Below, piece after piece: positions 1-9,210 of a DNA stretch of 11,805 nt (position 1 is the stretch's first letter; the number at the start of each line of letters is the position of its first letter). Source of the stretch: Phoronis ovalis (lineage: Eukaryota > Phoronida > Phoronidae); the NCBI GenBank assembly GCA_028565635.1, contig JAOXYB010027124.1, forward strand, positions 3,790 to 15,594, written 5' to 3'. The position numbers and the translations under genes were made by a program. The notes beneath the pieces were generated by a model that was not told the origin of the DNA, did no database searches, and saw nothing but the letters and a program-made list of their open reading frames with translations.

Positions 1-716
1 ATGATGAATAGCGCCTATTTTAGATATTCAAATGTTTTTCAATGCTTGTTTTGAACAAAAGTCAAAAGTTTCAAGAAATAGCCAGCTCAATAGCCTGCGA
101 ATTTTGATTTCTTTAAAGTTAACAGGTAACTGATTGTATAAGAACGGAAAATGTTTTAAACTGTAAGAGCACGATATAGCATATTTTTTTGTTTGTAAAT
201 TGGGTATGATGTTTTAACTCCGCATCTGCACAATCATCTACTTTCTTTAGCACTTGCATGTACATATTTATGTAACTCTCTGACCAGTTTCACTGCCTGT
301 AATCTTTTATGCCATAAATGGTAGCCTTCCAACTGAACCTTCTTATCCTATCCAGTCTGCTGCGTAAGCCTCGTTCAATCCTACAATGTAGAGCTTCAAC
401 ATGAGAAGTTGTTTGCAGCTTTGGCAATAGATATAAGTTGGTTGTCAAAGGTTCAAGCTAGCATGATTAGTTGGCTGTTTTCAATACATGTATGTTCAGA
501 ATTCTGCCACTTCTGCAAGGTGTTGGCAGCTGCCTGTCTTTTTGCTTCTTTATTATACCTGTAGTAAGAAAATAGACTATGCTTTAGCAAGATAAGTGGT
601 CCAGTTTGCCTATTTCCAGTACAGCTTCTCACAAAATCTGCCCTGTTTCCAGGTCAAGCTGGAAAGAGGCTTAAAAATTTGAATGTTATTAGAGGGATTA
701 TTGTTTTTTTGTGTAG
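1..716 (+). other. Upstream intron or flank of the iRhom gene, no exon recognised
   Basis: I read this stretch for the TM1 and early luminal segments that should precede exon A and found none. A short hydrophobic frame (about 504-563, ending in TAG) does not resemble iRhom TM1. Most simply this is part of a large intron, though a missed short exon cannot be excluded. Confidence 0.5.
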
Positions 717-893
717 ATTTGTCAAAAGCTTGCTGTTTTCATCATGTCATCATGCTGTATTGATAAACAGAAAGGAACATGTGTTAATGTAGAGTCGGAA
801 GAAATATGTTTGGCTGATGCTGGACTTGTTATCTTAAAAGATCCCTTTGTATTTAAGAATCCTATTACATCTGAAGAGAAAACTTGTTCTGAG
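717..893 (+). CDS. iRhom exon A: luminal Cys-rich segment (SSCC...TCSE)
   Basis: The frame contains [12 protein letters not shown], matching the family's CC-x5-GC start of the Cys-rich luminal domain, and ends TCSE. The 3' end is firm: GAG|GTATTA, phase 0. The 5' end is less sure. I chose the acceptor GTGTAG|ATT at 716/717 because a T-rich tract precedes it and the in-frame TAG at 714-716 blocks further extension. A second AG at 727-728 is possible. Residues before the CC pair ([10 protein letters not shown]) do not look like the charged segment usual in iRhoms. An ATG at 744 would also allow an alternative first exon. Translation running past 893 is intron. Confidence 0.78.
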
Positions 894-3800
894 GTATTAC
901 TTCCCCTGGATAATCCTCTTTTAAATATCTTGTGGCAAACCTTGGTGCATTTTTTCTGATTTGTTATTATCACCGGCTTATTAATCATTATATTTCAGTT
1001 AATTTTATAGTGTTTTTATTAACATTTCTTTGATTTATGATGTAATCAAGCACTAACACAAGCACAAGAAATATCTTTCACAGACATTTAGAATTAGCTT
1101 TTGTGGACAAGATATACAAATACAACTATGTCTAGTCATTGTATCTCTTCTGTGTGCTATAAAACGACTGTACTTCTGAGAATTCATTAAAACATTAGGA
1201 ATAATCCATCTAGATCTGCAGTTTTAAATGGTTTGTTTGTATCTTCAGCTGTGCAGCGAAAATGCTTTATCTGTTCCCGAATCTGATAGTCATATAAATT
1301 GTGAAATATCTGGGCGACCATGCTGTGTTGGAATCCAAGGAGAATGTATTATAACGACACCAGAGGAATGTCAGTTCAGACGAGGCTACTTTCATGAAGA
1401 GGCCACATTATGTTCACAGGTACCATAAAAAATATTTTAGTACCTTGCATTCTAGAACAATTCAACCCAGTTTCTTTTTATAAAGATAGGTTTATAAATT
1501 TTCATGAATTATATTAGGAGTTTATGTAGGCTACATCTCCATTGCTGTAAAAAAACATTTTTATACATAAACATGTATTCATTCTGCTGCAAAATAAAAC
1601 CTTAACAATTAATTCTTCCAAGTCTTTGAAAAAATGTAAATGTCAAATGACATTTTAACTAAATGAAATGATTTTTTATTGTTATTTTTCAATACATTGA
1701 ATGCCAGGCTAACCCTGAATCTCACATTTTCTCACAATACTCCGCTGGTGGATGAGATTTGAAACTAACTAGAAAGGATTCTATTTTGTAGCTTTTTTAA
1801 GTAACGAATGAGGATTGCTAAGTTATCAATGTTAAGAATAAGTTTTTACACCTGTCAAACTTGTTCTGTCAAGAGCAGGCCTTGAACAGCCTTGCACATG
1901 AAATTTCTTTGATACATATCACCATTACACTACAGTACGTCGACTTTCTCTATTTACATTTTCCTGGTGGAGCCACTTGTTGTGAACCCAAACATCCCCA
2001 GCATGCTGGTTTTCTGAAGGGAATCACTGAAACATGTGGAGAACTGCATCATTGTCCAATCACAAAACGCACATGCTGGGAAAGTTAGGATTTGTGACAA
2101 GTGGCTCCAGAAAGAGTATTCAAATAGACTATTGTTAAATCGTCCAAAATGTCTGCTTGTATTTGACCTCATACCATCTACGAAGATGAAAAAAAAAAAT
2201 TTCAGTTTGTAAAAACTAAAACTCCCACTTGTGTATAAAATGTCTTTTTAATATCTTTTTCCATTACTTTAAACTGTGTATAATGCTATGTTTTAGGTAA
2301 AGTGCATGAGTGAAATATGTGGCATGATACCATTTGCTCATCCTGACCACCCTGATCAAGTCTACAGACTATGGATAGCACTCTTCCTACATGCTGGGTA
2401 TGATATATTTAGCCTTGAATTCTGAAAGTGAAATATATATACCAATAAAAGGCATGGTATTTTCGTCTGATTTGTGATAAAATTACATCTATCCAACAGA
2501 AATTTTGTTTTGCTACTTTTAATGCATTAGTCTGCTGTTACATGAAAAAGAGGCTACCACTTTTAATAATTTAATTTTTTCCTGCATGTTGATTAAACAT
2601 GTGCCACTCGAAGTTAGTTCATAAGATTCCGCAGCAGTCGTGTATGTGTGCGTGCATACAGGAAAGATGATAAGTTTTGTAACAATGCTCATAACATTTT
2701 GCAATAAAGTCAGGTTGGAACTGCTGTAAAAAATGTGATACACTGTTTGCCCACCAAGCTCCTCAAAATCTCATATTCTATTAAAAATAAAAATAGCAAT
2801 TTCCCCGAAACCTTTAGGAAAGTTAAACTTGACCAGAAACTGACTGTTGAGTTAAGTACCTAAACTATATTACCAGCTATGAACATTTTAAATATCTGCA
2901 AAAAAAGTAGTCATTTGATCACACTGGAATTTTGACACCGTTCCTCTTTTGCAAACTTACATGTACAGTAGGAGTGATATACATAGAAACAGATTTCTTC
3001 CTGCACATCTGACTTAATTATATACGGTATTATAATTGTTATTGTTGCATTTTTATATTTTCAGTTTATTCCATCTACTGATTACCATTGTGTTTCAATT
3101 TTTTATTATGCGAGATATGGAAAAATTGGCTGGATGTCATCGTATTGCTATAATTTATCTTGGCAGTGGACTAGCTGGAAATCTCAGCAGTGCTATCTTC
3201 CTTCCATACCATGTTGAGGTAGGATTAGTTTTGGGTGTAGTTTCTTGCAGTAGATGATAGAACCAGCTCTAATTATAGCTTCCAAATTCTGACACAAATA
3301 AGATACATGGTGACACAACTATTATTCAATCTTCCGTAAAATATCTAATTTGAGGTAACAGGTGTTAATGAAAATGTATCAGTTAATAAATGAAGTGATA
3401 TCTTTTCAATGTATTGAGTGCTAGACTAGCCCACAAATCTCACATTTTCTCCCAGTATCCTCCTGGTGGCTGAGACTTGAAACTCAAGTAGAAAGTATAA
3501 GCTCGTTTTTTAAACTTTTTTTTAAAAGTTATTTATGAGAAAACTAAACTTCCTCTTGTTAATTTTACAACTAATTATTAGTTGTTTAAGGTATGATGTA
3601 ACTCTAGCAATAAAAAAATATTCTTTAAAATTAAGATATAAAAAAAATTAAATTGGCATTGGAGTTTCATTGATATCTTTATCCTTATATATCCATTGAT
3701 ATCTTTAATTTTGTTTGTAAGCTGCTTGTTGCCTCTGGGATTATGTTAATTAGATCAAATACGCACCAAAGATCTCAAACAGCAGTTGCCTTGATCCCTA

Positions 3801-4947
3801 AAAATATACGTTAGATGTTCAACATTTTTCTTAAACTGCGTTATAAGCCTAGCAACCTGACACTCGTGAGAAAAATAAGTCCTGGCAAAAAATTTGAGAT
3901 CCATTTATTTTAAAATTTAATCAAGATTTGTACGATTGATATTTTAAATTGAGAAGTCATAATTGGCACAGAATGTTACTATGATTGGTCTGCCATGTAC
4001 AAAAAGAATTTGATTCAAATACGAAATAAACATATTGGAGGAATGTTTGCTGATTATGCTGAATACATGTTTTCCTCAACTTTTTTAAACTTTAATTTCA
4101 AAAATGCTTTTGCATATTTCTAGAAAATAGATATATTTAAAGTTAAAGGAAAAATAGAACATCAGCTATTTTCCAGATTTTTGCATGATTATTAACATAA
4201 CTCAAATATTGATATTTGGATGTGGGATTTTCAAAAAATTATTTGAAACATTATTAGAAGCAAGAGAGGAGACAACTGACTTGGACACTGACAATATATC
4301 AGGATATAAAAAGTACAGTATGGTAACTAATCTCTTATTTATACAAGTACGAAATAATAAATAAAATATCAATATCAAGAAGACTGAAATTTAATTTTTA
4401 TAGATATTGCTTATGCGCTTTTGTAATAATTTATTCTATTACAAATTATTAATCAATCCAGAATCCTACAGGTACATCTTTACTATAATGATCTTAATTA
4501 TAAAATATTTCGTTTTAGGCTGGACCAGCAGGTGCTCAGTTTGGTATAATGGCGTGTCTCTTTGTTGAAGTTATTCAAAGTTGGCAGATGTTGAAGAATC
4601 CACACTATGCCATACTCAAGCTGGGAGGAATCACCCTGGCATTGTTTATTTTAGGCTTGCTACCGTGGATAGATAACTATGCTCATCTGATTGGTTTCAT
4701 CTTTGGTATCCTTTTGGCTTTCATTCTGCTTCCATACATCACATTCGGTGAACCAGATCGCAAGCGTAAATTAATTGGTATAATTGTATGTTCTATAATC
4801 GTTGTTGTGTTTCTTGTTTTGCTATTTATTTTCTTTTACGTTCTACCAATTTATGAATGCCCGTATTGTCATTATTTCAATTGCATTCCGTTCACTGCTA
4901 AATTCTGTGATGGTATGGAAGTTAAAATTGAAAGACCAGATGAGTAA
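717..4947 (+). CDS. Inactive rhomboid (iRhom/RHBDF family), C-terminal part, 5 exons; 5' end outside window
   Basis: Seen: joining 717-893, 1249-1419, 2297-2397, 3065-3218 and 4519-4947 gives one open frame of about 343 residues ending in TAA, with GT-AG at every intron. In order it holds a Cys-rich luminal region with GRPCC and [13 protein letters not shown], the YRLW...LFLHAG entry to TM2, LRD-like [11 protein letters not shown]3 ending AIFLPY, TM4 with [10 protein letters not shown]5 ending [10 protein letters not shown]6 with [11 protein letters not shown]7, and a tail with Cys spacing C-x2-C-x4-C-x7-C. Known: this set is diagnostic of iRhoms, polytopic ER/Golgi pseudoproteases that steer EGF-family ligands and, in mammals, ADAM17 maturation. 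The catalytic Ser of GxSG is absent, while the TM6 His remains. Inferred: about 500 N-terminal residues with TM1 lie upstream. Family assignment is very sure; which paralogue is open, so no symbol is given. Confidence 0.95.
894..1248 (+). other. Intron 1 of the iRhom gene
   Basis: 355-nt phase-0 intron, GTATTA at the donor and TGTATCTTCAG at the acceptor. I read it for the family's EWPxDITxWPIC segment, which should fall between exons A and B, and found no trace of it in any forward frame. No repeat is evident. Confidence 0.85.
1249..1419 (+). CDS. iRhom exon B: GRPCC and [13 protein letters not shown] block
   Basis: 57 codons in phase 0 at both ends, acceptor ATCTTCAG|CTG and donor ACAG|GTACC. 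It encodes the best-conserved luminal part of iRhoms: a Cys, [13 protein letters not shown], then a Cys-containing ITTPEEC and [13 protein letters not shown]. These cysteines probably form disulphides in the ER lumen. The stretch before INC is short compared with vertebrate iRhoms, which carry a Trp-rich insert ending WPIC here. The ATG at 1228 lies in the intron and is not a start. Confidence 0.93.
1659..1778 (+). repeat. Dispersed repeat, copy 1 (pairs with 3383-3497)
   Basis: Shares a direct-orientation match with 3383-3497, roughly 80% by eye over the core from CAATACATTGA to AACTAGAAAG, including the identical run ATCTCACATTTTCTC. An extra T-rich stretch (about 1671-1690) in this copy is missing from copy 2. 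No terminal inverted repeats or tail were seen, so the class is unknown. Confidence 0.75.
1949..2128. mobile_element. Foldback (palindromic) miniature element
   Basis: The left arm around 1967-2016 (GGAGCCACTTGT, then AACCCAAAC, CCCAGCATG, GTTTTCTG) matches the reverse complement of the right arm around 2062-2109 (GGAGCCACTTGT, AATCCTAAC, CCCAGCATG, GTTTTGTG). Weaker pairing runs on outward to CTATTT at 1951 and AAATAG at 2127. About 45 bp of loop separates the arms. A perfect 12-bp palindrome CCAGCATGCTGG sits at 1998-2009. No protein is encoded and no clear target-site duplication was found. This fits a non-autonomous foldback/MITE insertion. Confidence 0.75.
2297..2397 (+). CDS. iRhom exon C: C-x4-C loop and start of TM2
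   Basis: Encodes [13 protein letters not shown], then [16 protein letters not shown], plus two bases of a split Gly codon (phase 2 end). It matches the family's luminal Cys pair and the YRLW..LFLHAG entry to the second membrane segment. The acceptor TTTTAG at 2291-2296 is followed at once by GTAAAGT, which itself looks like a splice donor. The true donor is GG|GTATGA. Confidence 0.94.
2398..3064 (+). other. Intron 3 of the iRhom gene
   Basis: 667-nt phase-2 intron, donor GTATGATA, acceptor preceded by ATTTTTATATTTTCAG. Apart from AT-rich runs I see no repeat or gene in it. A 74-residue open frame on the minus strand (2519-2743) looks like chance. Confidence 0.85.
3065..3218 (+). CDS. iRhom exon D: TM2 and TM3
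   Basis: The first base completes the Gly codon begun in exon C. Then [12 protein letters not shown] finishes TM2, MRDMEKLAG forms the cytosolic turn, and [15 protein letters not shown] through AIFLPYHVE forms TM3 and the loop before the active-site segment. The end is GAG|GTAGGA, phase 0. At 3135-3137 the codon is TGT (Cys) where vertebrate iRhoms, as I recall them, have Trp (LAGWHR), a one-base change. Confidence 0.95.
3383..3497 (+). repeat. Dispersed repeat, copy 2 (pairs with 1659-1778)
   Basis: Direct copy of the intron 2 repeat. It shares CAAT..ATTGA, ATCTCACATTTTCTC, CTGGTGG.TGAGA and TTGAAACT, with scattered substitutions and one gap. Two copies this far diverged within one gene suggest a moderately old dispersed family rather than a recent tandem duplication, since exons C and D lie between them. 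Confidence 0.75.
3567..3585. repeat. Short perfect palindrome in intron 4
   Basis: ACAACTAAT and its exact reverse complement ATTAGTTGT are separated by one T. In such AT-rich sequence this may be chance. No flanking element was found. Confidence 0.6.
4519..4947 (+). CDS. iRhom exon E: TM4-TM7, Cys-rich tail and stop
   Basis: 142 codons plus TAA, acceptor CGTTTTAG|GCT, phase 0. It begins [15 protein letters not shown]: the position of the rhomboid nucleophile (GxSG) reads GPAG, so no protease activity is expected. TM5 ends [13 protein letters not shown]6 keeps the His and a Gly-x3-Gly (GFIFG) and runs to LPYITFG. A basic turn (DRKRK) precedes a long TM7 rich in Val, Leu and Phe. The tail has four Cys in the same spacing as human iRhom1, with CIPFTAKFC, and ends ERPDE. 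The ATG at 4549 is internal (Met 11 of the exon). Confidence 0.97.
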   Translation, partial: AGPAGAQFGIMACLFVEVIQSWQMLKNPHYAILKLGGITLALFILGLLPWIDNYAHLIGFIFGILLAFILLPYITFGEPDRKRKLIGIIVCSIIVVVFLVLLFIFFYVLPIYECPYCHYFNCIPFTAKFCDGMEVKIERPDE

Positions 4948-5640
4948 CTTTTGTCAAATTTTGCAGTCTCCTCACAAAAATGATATCGTTTTTGAATTTT
5001 TTAAAATAGTTAGTTAGTCAGCTATCAATTTTTGCTGTGTTTAAGTGACCTTTCCGTAGTTGAACTGCAGTATTTTCATGATAGCACTCTAGTACTAGTC
5101 ATTTGCTGTGTTAGTGAAGTCTCTAATGTGTGCACTATTTGAAATGATAGTAATGCAGAGTGACATGAAATAAGCAAAACACCCCTCATACATTTAATAA
5201 CACTAAATCATCATGGTTTGAACAAACAAATTTATTTTATTTTTGCATTGTGTTATTTTGTACTCCAGCTGAAATGCTAGTTTTGGGCTTCCAAAAGAAA
5301 TGCTTGTTAAGTTTGACTAGCTACTGTTCAAAACAACAGAATGGGCAAAAACTATGCTTAATATTTGGAATGTTTTCAAATCATTCAGGAAGCTATTCTT
5401 GTAGTGCAACTGTTTTACAATTTAACAACAAAATAAGTCTTATTTTATTTGTTTTAACAACAAATTTGCTGTCAAAAGGCAAACCTGGATCTTGTTATTA
5501 ATAATCCTTTTTAAATGACCTAATTTTAATTTCTAAGGAAAAATCTAAATTTACTTATATTGGCAGTATTGAGCGTTTTTTGACATACAAATTGTCGAAC
5601 TGCTGAAATGGAAATAAAGAGTCATCAGTACTCCTAAAGC
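4948..5640 (+). other. Probable 3' UTR of the iRhom transcript
   Basis: Follows the stop codon with no intron signal needed and reaches the first good polyadenylation signal at 5613-5618. AT-rich with several T-rich runs. An 83-residue open frame at 5250-5501 within it resembles nothing known to me and is left uncalled. The 3' end is inferred; longer transcripts are possible. Confidence 0.6.
5613..5618 (+). promoter_or_regulatory. Candidate polyadenylation signal AATAAA
   Basis: First AATAAA after the stop codon. A GT-rich stretch (GTTTTGTTTAATTTGTGTTA at 5641-5660) lies about 25 bases further on, as expected for the downstream element. A second AATAAA at 6090-6095, followed by TTTTCTTGTG, is an alternative. 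Confidence 0.6.
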
Positions 5641-5669
5641 GTTTTGTTTAATTTGTGTTACCCTGTAGA

Positions 5670-8600
5670 GATGGAGTTTATATTGTAGTTATTTGAAGCT
5701 GTAGTAAAACAAAATACCAGGCAAGTACCAAAAATTTGTATGGCCAATTTTTATTTTGGTGGAAGTCTGTAGTTTTGTATGCTATTACCGATTGTATAGA
5801 TGCAACAGTCAACAACCTATATTGTCAGCTTTCTATTCATAGAAATATTGTTTGATGTAGCATGTGATTTGTAGCAAATGTGTCTGGGAGAAAAAAACAT
5901 AATGGGTTACGTGGCAAAATAGGAAACATACCTGCAAATTTTTATTTTGGGCAGTTCCTTGTGAAATGTTAGGTGATGATTCAGTGCCTTGAAAGAACAA
6001 CTCGAGTACACAGAAGAGTGACCAATTATCTCATTACTGTGCTGTCATTCAAATTTGTTTTAAATCTTCGGAACAAACAGTAGCAATGTAATAAAAACAT
6101 TTTCTTGTGACATTTATTTGTCAGTATCATGCTGGACAACATTGTATCGGTCTCGGCAAGAAACTTTTCTGTAGTAAAAGATCTTCATTAGTAATACGAA
6201 GCAAAACTCCATTGCTACTAATTTTAAATCTGTATTAAAATGACTTCTTAGTAGCCATCAGAAAATATTCTATTTTTACATCTGAGGATGTTGTGTAATG
6301 TTTCTCATAAAATAATCAATTAATGCTTAGTAATAAGTAAATGTTTATCATATGATTATGAATTTTGTAATTTTTCAGACCTACAGAAAGTAATGTGTAG
6401 AATTTTTTGTACGTCCAATGTATTGTCTGATAATATAATATTTTACAGTAAACTTCCAGACATTCTTATATTAAATTTGTTTTCTACTCATCACAATTAT
6501 GTGTTATTTCATTGAAATTACCAAGCAGTTTTTGGGTAATTATCGTTAGATGCTAGAACTGATTTCTAGGACCTAGGAGCTGGTACAAATTGTAGACAGC
6601 AAAAACTTCTAAGACCTAGAAACTTTTAAGACTGTCCATATAGGTAAACCGTGTTGCACATGCTTGGTAGAAGTGTTCAGTCTGGATTGGTTCTTTTAAG
6701 GAAACAAAATCTGTTGATGTGCACAAGTTTTTGCATGGAACTATAAACTCCATGTCAAATTTTCAATTTTGAATGAAAAGATTACACACGTAAAGCAAAC
6801 TATCACACAAATGTGTACCTTAGACTTTAAAATGTTCATTCAACTTCAAACTTTTTCATTTTTTCTGAAGCCCATATAATATTTTTAAAAGTACACTGTT
6901 CAAGAGCAATCAAAATTCCCTCTTGGAAACTTTTGGGAGTTGGACATATCTTTTGAACTTTACATTTTAAAAAGCGAATTTTTACATAAAATAGCCTCCT
7001 TACTGATTATAATTATAAATGTAATCATTTGACAGAAAAGTAAACAGACTTTTCATAATACCTACATTTAGTAGTTTACTCTTAGAATACTATCTTTTCA
7101 TTAAAAGTCAAAAACTACTCAAATATAAAGTGTGAATAACTTGTCCCAAAAGACATTAGTCTTATAACAATCAAACTATGACATAATAAATTTAAACAAT
7201 TAATTTGAGAGAGTTAGACTCTGTTGGCAGCCACCAGAGCCGCCCATCCATTTTAAACTTACTTGGTAGAGGAAATAGACAAGCTTTTTTAAATGTAGTA
7301 AATATTTGCATTTATGTACAAGTTTTATTAACTTTAATATATAATTTGCACCCTGTTCTGTCCAATTCTTCATCTGTGACTTGTTTTATTTTTCAGGAAA
7401 ACATTCTGTGCTAGAACTCTTTTCCAGAACTATTTTGATATGTTTTATAATTTCCATTTGCTCTTCAATTAGAGACTGTAATGATTTTAATCTATAAAAA
7501 AAGAATAAATGGATCAATATAATAATAATAATCATCATCATCAATATAAACTTTAAACAGTTCCTATGCTTTCAGTTACCATGCAATTAGACTAACTAAC
7601 TGATATTAGCTGTTACTGATAAATGTAATTGTCACATAGAGGGCGACCAAAAATAAATGTACCAAGTTTAAATTTTATAAAAGTTTGAATTTACAAAGAT
7701 GCTTTCCAAAATTGACACAAATAAACGTAATTAATTTCTAAACTGGAATATCATGTCATTATTAAAAAGTCTGAAGAGAGTCCTCAGTGAATTGTTTTTA
7801 TTTTTTAATAACGGCTATATATATTTCATTGAACAGACAAAGGTTATACTCTGACATTTAGTATTTTTGGTGCTTTAATTTGGTGTAGAGAAATAAAATA
7901 TAGCCAAGAAATCTTTAAATCTTGCATGAAATTTTTAAAATATCAATTTTGTATCTGGAAAATTTCAAGATAGCTGCCATTTTGAACCGGGCTGAATACA
8001 GTGCTTCAATAAATAAATTAAATATAAATTAAAAATAGTAAAACAAGCCTCATGCAATAATGACATAATCACATTCTAGAATTTTTTTGAAAATACAACA
8101 TGGATGAATGAAAAACCACTGAAATCACCAAAAGTTGTTTTACATCTACTACCTTTCATAATATTAAAGTAAAAAAATATGTATTTCATCCAAAAAATGA
8201 TTTAAAACTAAAATATTTACACTCAACTTGTAACTGTAAAACAATTACAAGGGCAGAGAAGCAGTGTCCAGTATTCCAAAAAAAATTGATATCTTGATCA
8301 TTATCATTTGATATCAGGAGGGATAAAAGCATAGCACTGTAAAGTTAAATAGCTGACATGCATGAAGCGGATAAGTTTAGTATTGCAAATATGATATCAT
8401 TACAATTATTGTCATATCTGGTTTTCTGGTTATTAATCCTCTTCCTTCCGAATTTTGCACCGAAAGTGATGGGATCCTTTTGACTATTGTAGGCTTTACC
8501 TATATAAGTTATAAAAATCAAAAAATAATAATACAATCATAATCCGTTGCCACGGTTTTTATTTAATAGAAATTGTTTTATTACTTTAATTTTTTCACAA

Positions 8601-8700
8601 CTTGCTAAAATTAATGATTAAGTTCGAACTAAAATGGTAACAACTGGTAAACATGCATTTCAAGCGTTTTAGTAGCGTTTTGACACTTGGAATACTTGCT
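5670..8700. other. Intergenic DNA, no supported gene
   Basis: AT-rich and stop-dense in all frames. Open frames such as 7205-7414 (+) and 8345-8536 (-) match no family I recognise and lack convincing exon borders. A 19-bp imperfect direct repeat (TTCTAGGACCTAGGAGCT-like) occurs at 6563-6581 and 6606-6624, and AATTTTTATTTTGG recurs near 5746 and 5937. Nothing else stands out. Confidence 0.6.
7513..7544. repeat. ATA/ATC trinucleotide microsatellite
   Basis: A short run of AAT units passes directly into ATC units (AATAATAATAATCATCATCATC), a compound simple repeat. Confidence 0.8.
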
Positions 8701-8703
8701 GTA

Positions 8704-8753
8704 GAGTTGTCTCCCTTGTATCTGGTGCGATTGCACTTATGAATTACCTCCCC
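8704..8753 (-). repeat. Mollusc-type GGGAGGTAATTC repeat boxes
   Basis: Read on the minus strand, GGGAGGTAATTC (8741-8753) is followed about 25 bases on by AAGGGAGACAACTC (8704-8717). From memory, boxes of this form recur thousands of times in mollusc genomes as part of dispersed repeats. A similar GGAGACAACT occurs on the plus strand at 4268-4277. The limits of any larger element are not visible. The minus-strand open frame 8595-8807 overlaps it and is therefore not called. Confidence 0.5.
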
Positions 8754-9210
8754 TGAATTGTTGTCAAACTCAAAATCAAAAGTGACGGCAATATCACAAA
8801 TAAGCACAGAAAAAATTCTGGTTTATTAGATAAAAATATTTTTTATTTTTATAAGATCAAAGTACATTAATTACAGTGAATTTAAAACTTGTAAAAAGCT
8901 GGTGTGATTCTAAGGATTTATGCAGTACCAGCCATACTATGAGTAGTTTGCGGTAATTTGCTATGTTATTGTATCCCCCCTTCACAAACGGAGACTAAAA
9001 TCCCTCATCTTACCTGAGGTATTACATCCAGAAGAACACAATTATTAAGTAAGCGCCTTTGTTGAATTTCAAGGACGCAATAATGACCATTATATTATCT
9101 TTTAGTACATTACATCCACATGAATGGTATGAATTAGGGTGCAAATCAGGCATATTCACCAGTGGGGGCAGTCAATATGAAAGTGGGTACCCATGCATGT
9201 TCTAACATGG

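Larger units (their letters stand above)
1420..2296 (+). other. Intron 2 of the iRhom gene
   Basis: 877-nt phase-0 intron, donor GTACCATAA, acceptor CTATGTTTTAG. It holds one copy of a dispersed repeat (about 1659-1778) and a foldback element (about 1949-2128), listed separately. Open frames on both strands near 1861-2172 result from the foldback and do not resemble any protein I know. Confidence 0.85.
3219..4518 (+). other. Intron 4 of the iRhom gene
   Basis: 1300-nt phase-0 intron, donor GTAGGATT, acceptor TTTCGTTTTAG. It is very AT-rich. It carries copy 2 of the dispersed repeat (3383-3497), a perfect 9-bp-arm palindrome at 3567-3585, and an 8-bp-stem hairpin at 4421-4444. No exon-like frame is visible. 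Confidence 0.85.

Noticed and set aside
894-959. Open frame continuing from exon A to a TGA at 957-959
   Set aside because: Conserved family sequence stops at TCSE (893), where a good donor lies; the rest is intron read-through.
4421-4444. 8-bp stem hairpin (TTGTAATA / TATTACAA) in intron 4
   Set aside because: Pure AT-rich stem with no flanking structure; expected by chance here.
5250-5501. 83-residue open frame after the iRhom stop codon
   Set aside because: Lies in the probable 3' UTR, has no recognisable domain, and AT-rich UTR often holds such frames.
7205-7414. 69-residue forward frame with a plausible-looking start (RELDSVGSHQSRP)
   Set aside because: No family match, no splice context, and the second half is low-complexity.
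8345-8536. Minus-strand frame after an ATATAG acceptor-like site (GKAYNSQKDPITFGAKFGRKR)
   Set aside because: Looked exon-like, but I recognise no family and find no partner exon on that strand.
8595-8807. Minus-strand 70-residue frame
   Set aside because: Runs through the GGGAGGTAATTC repeat boxes, so it is most likely a by-product of repeat DNA.
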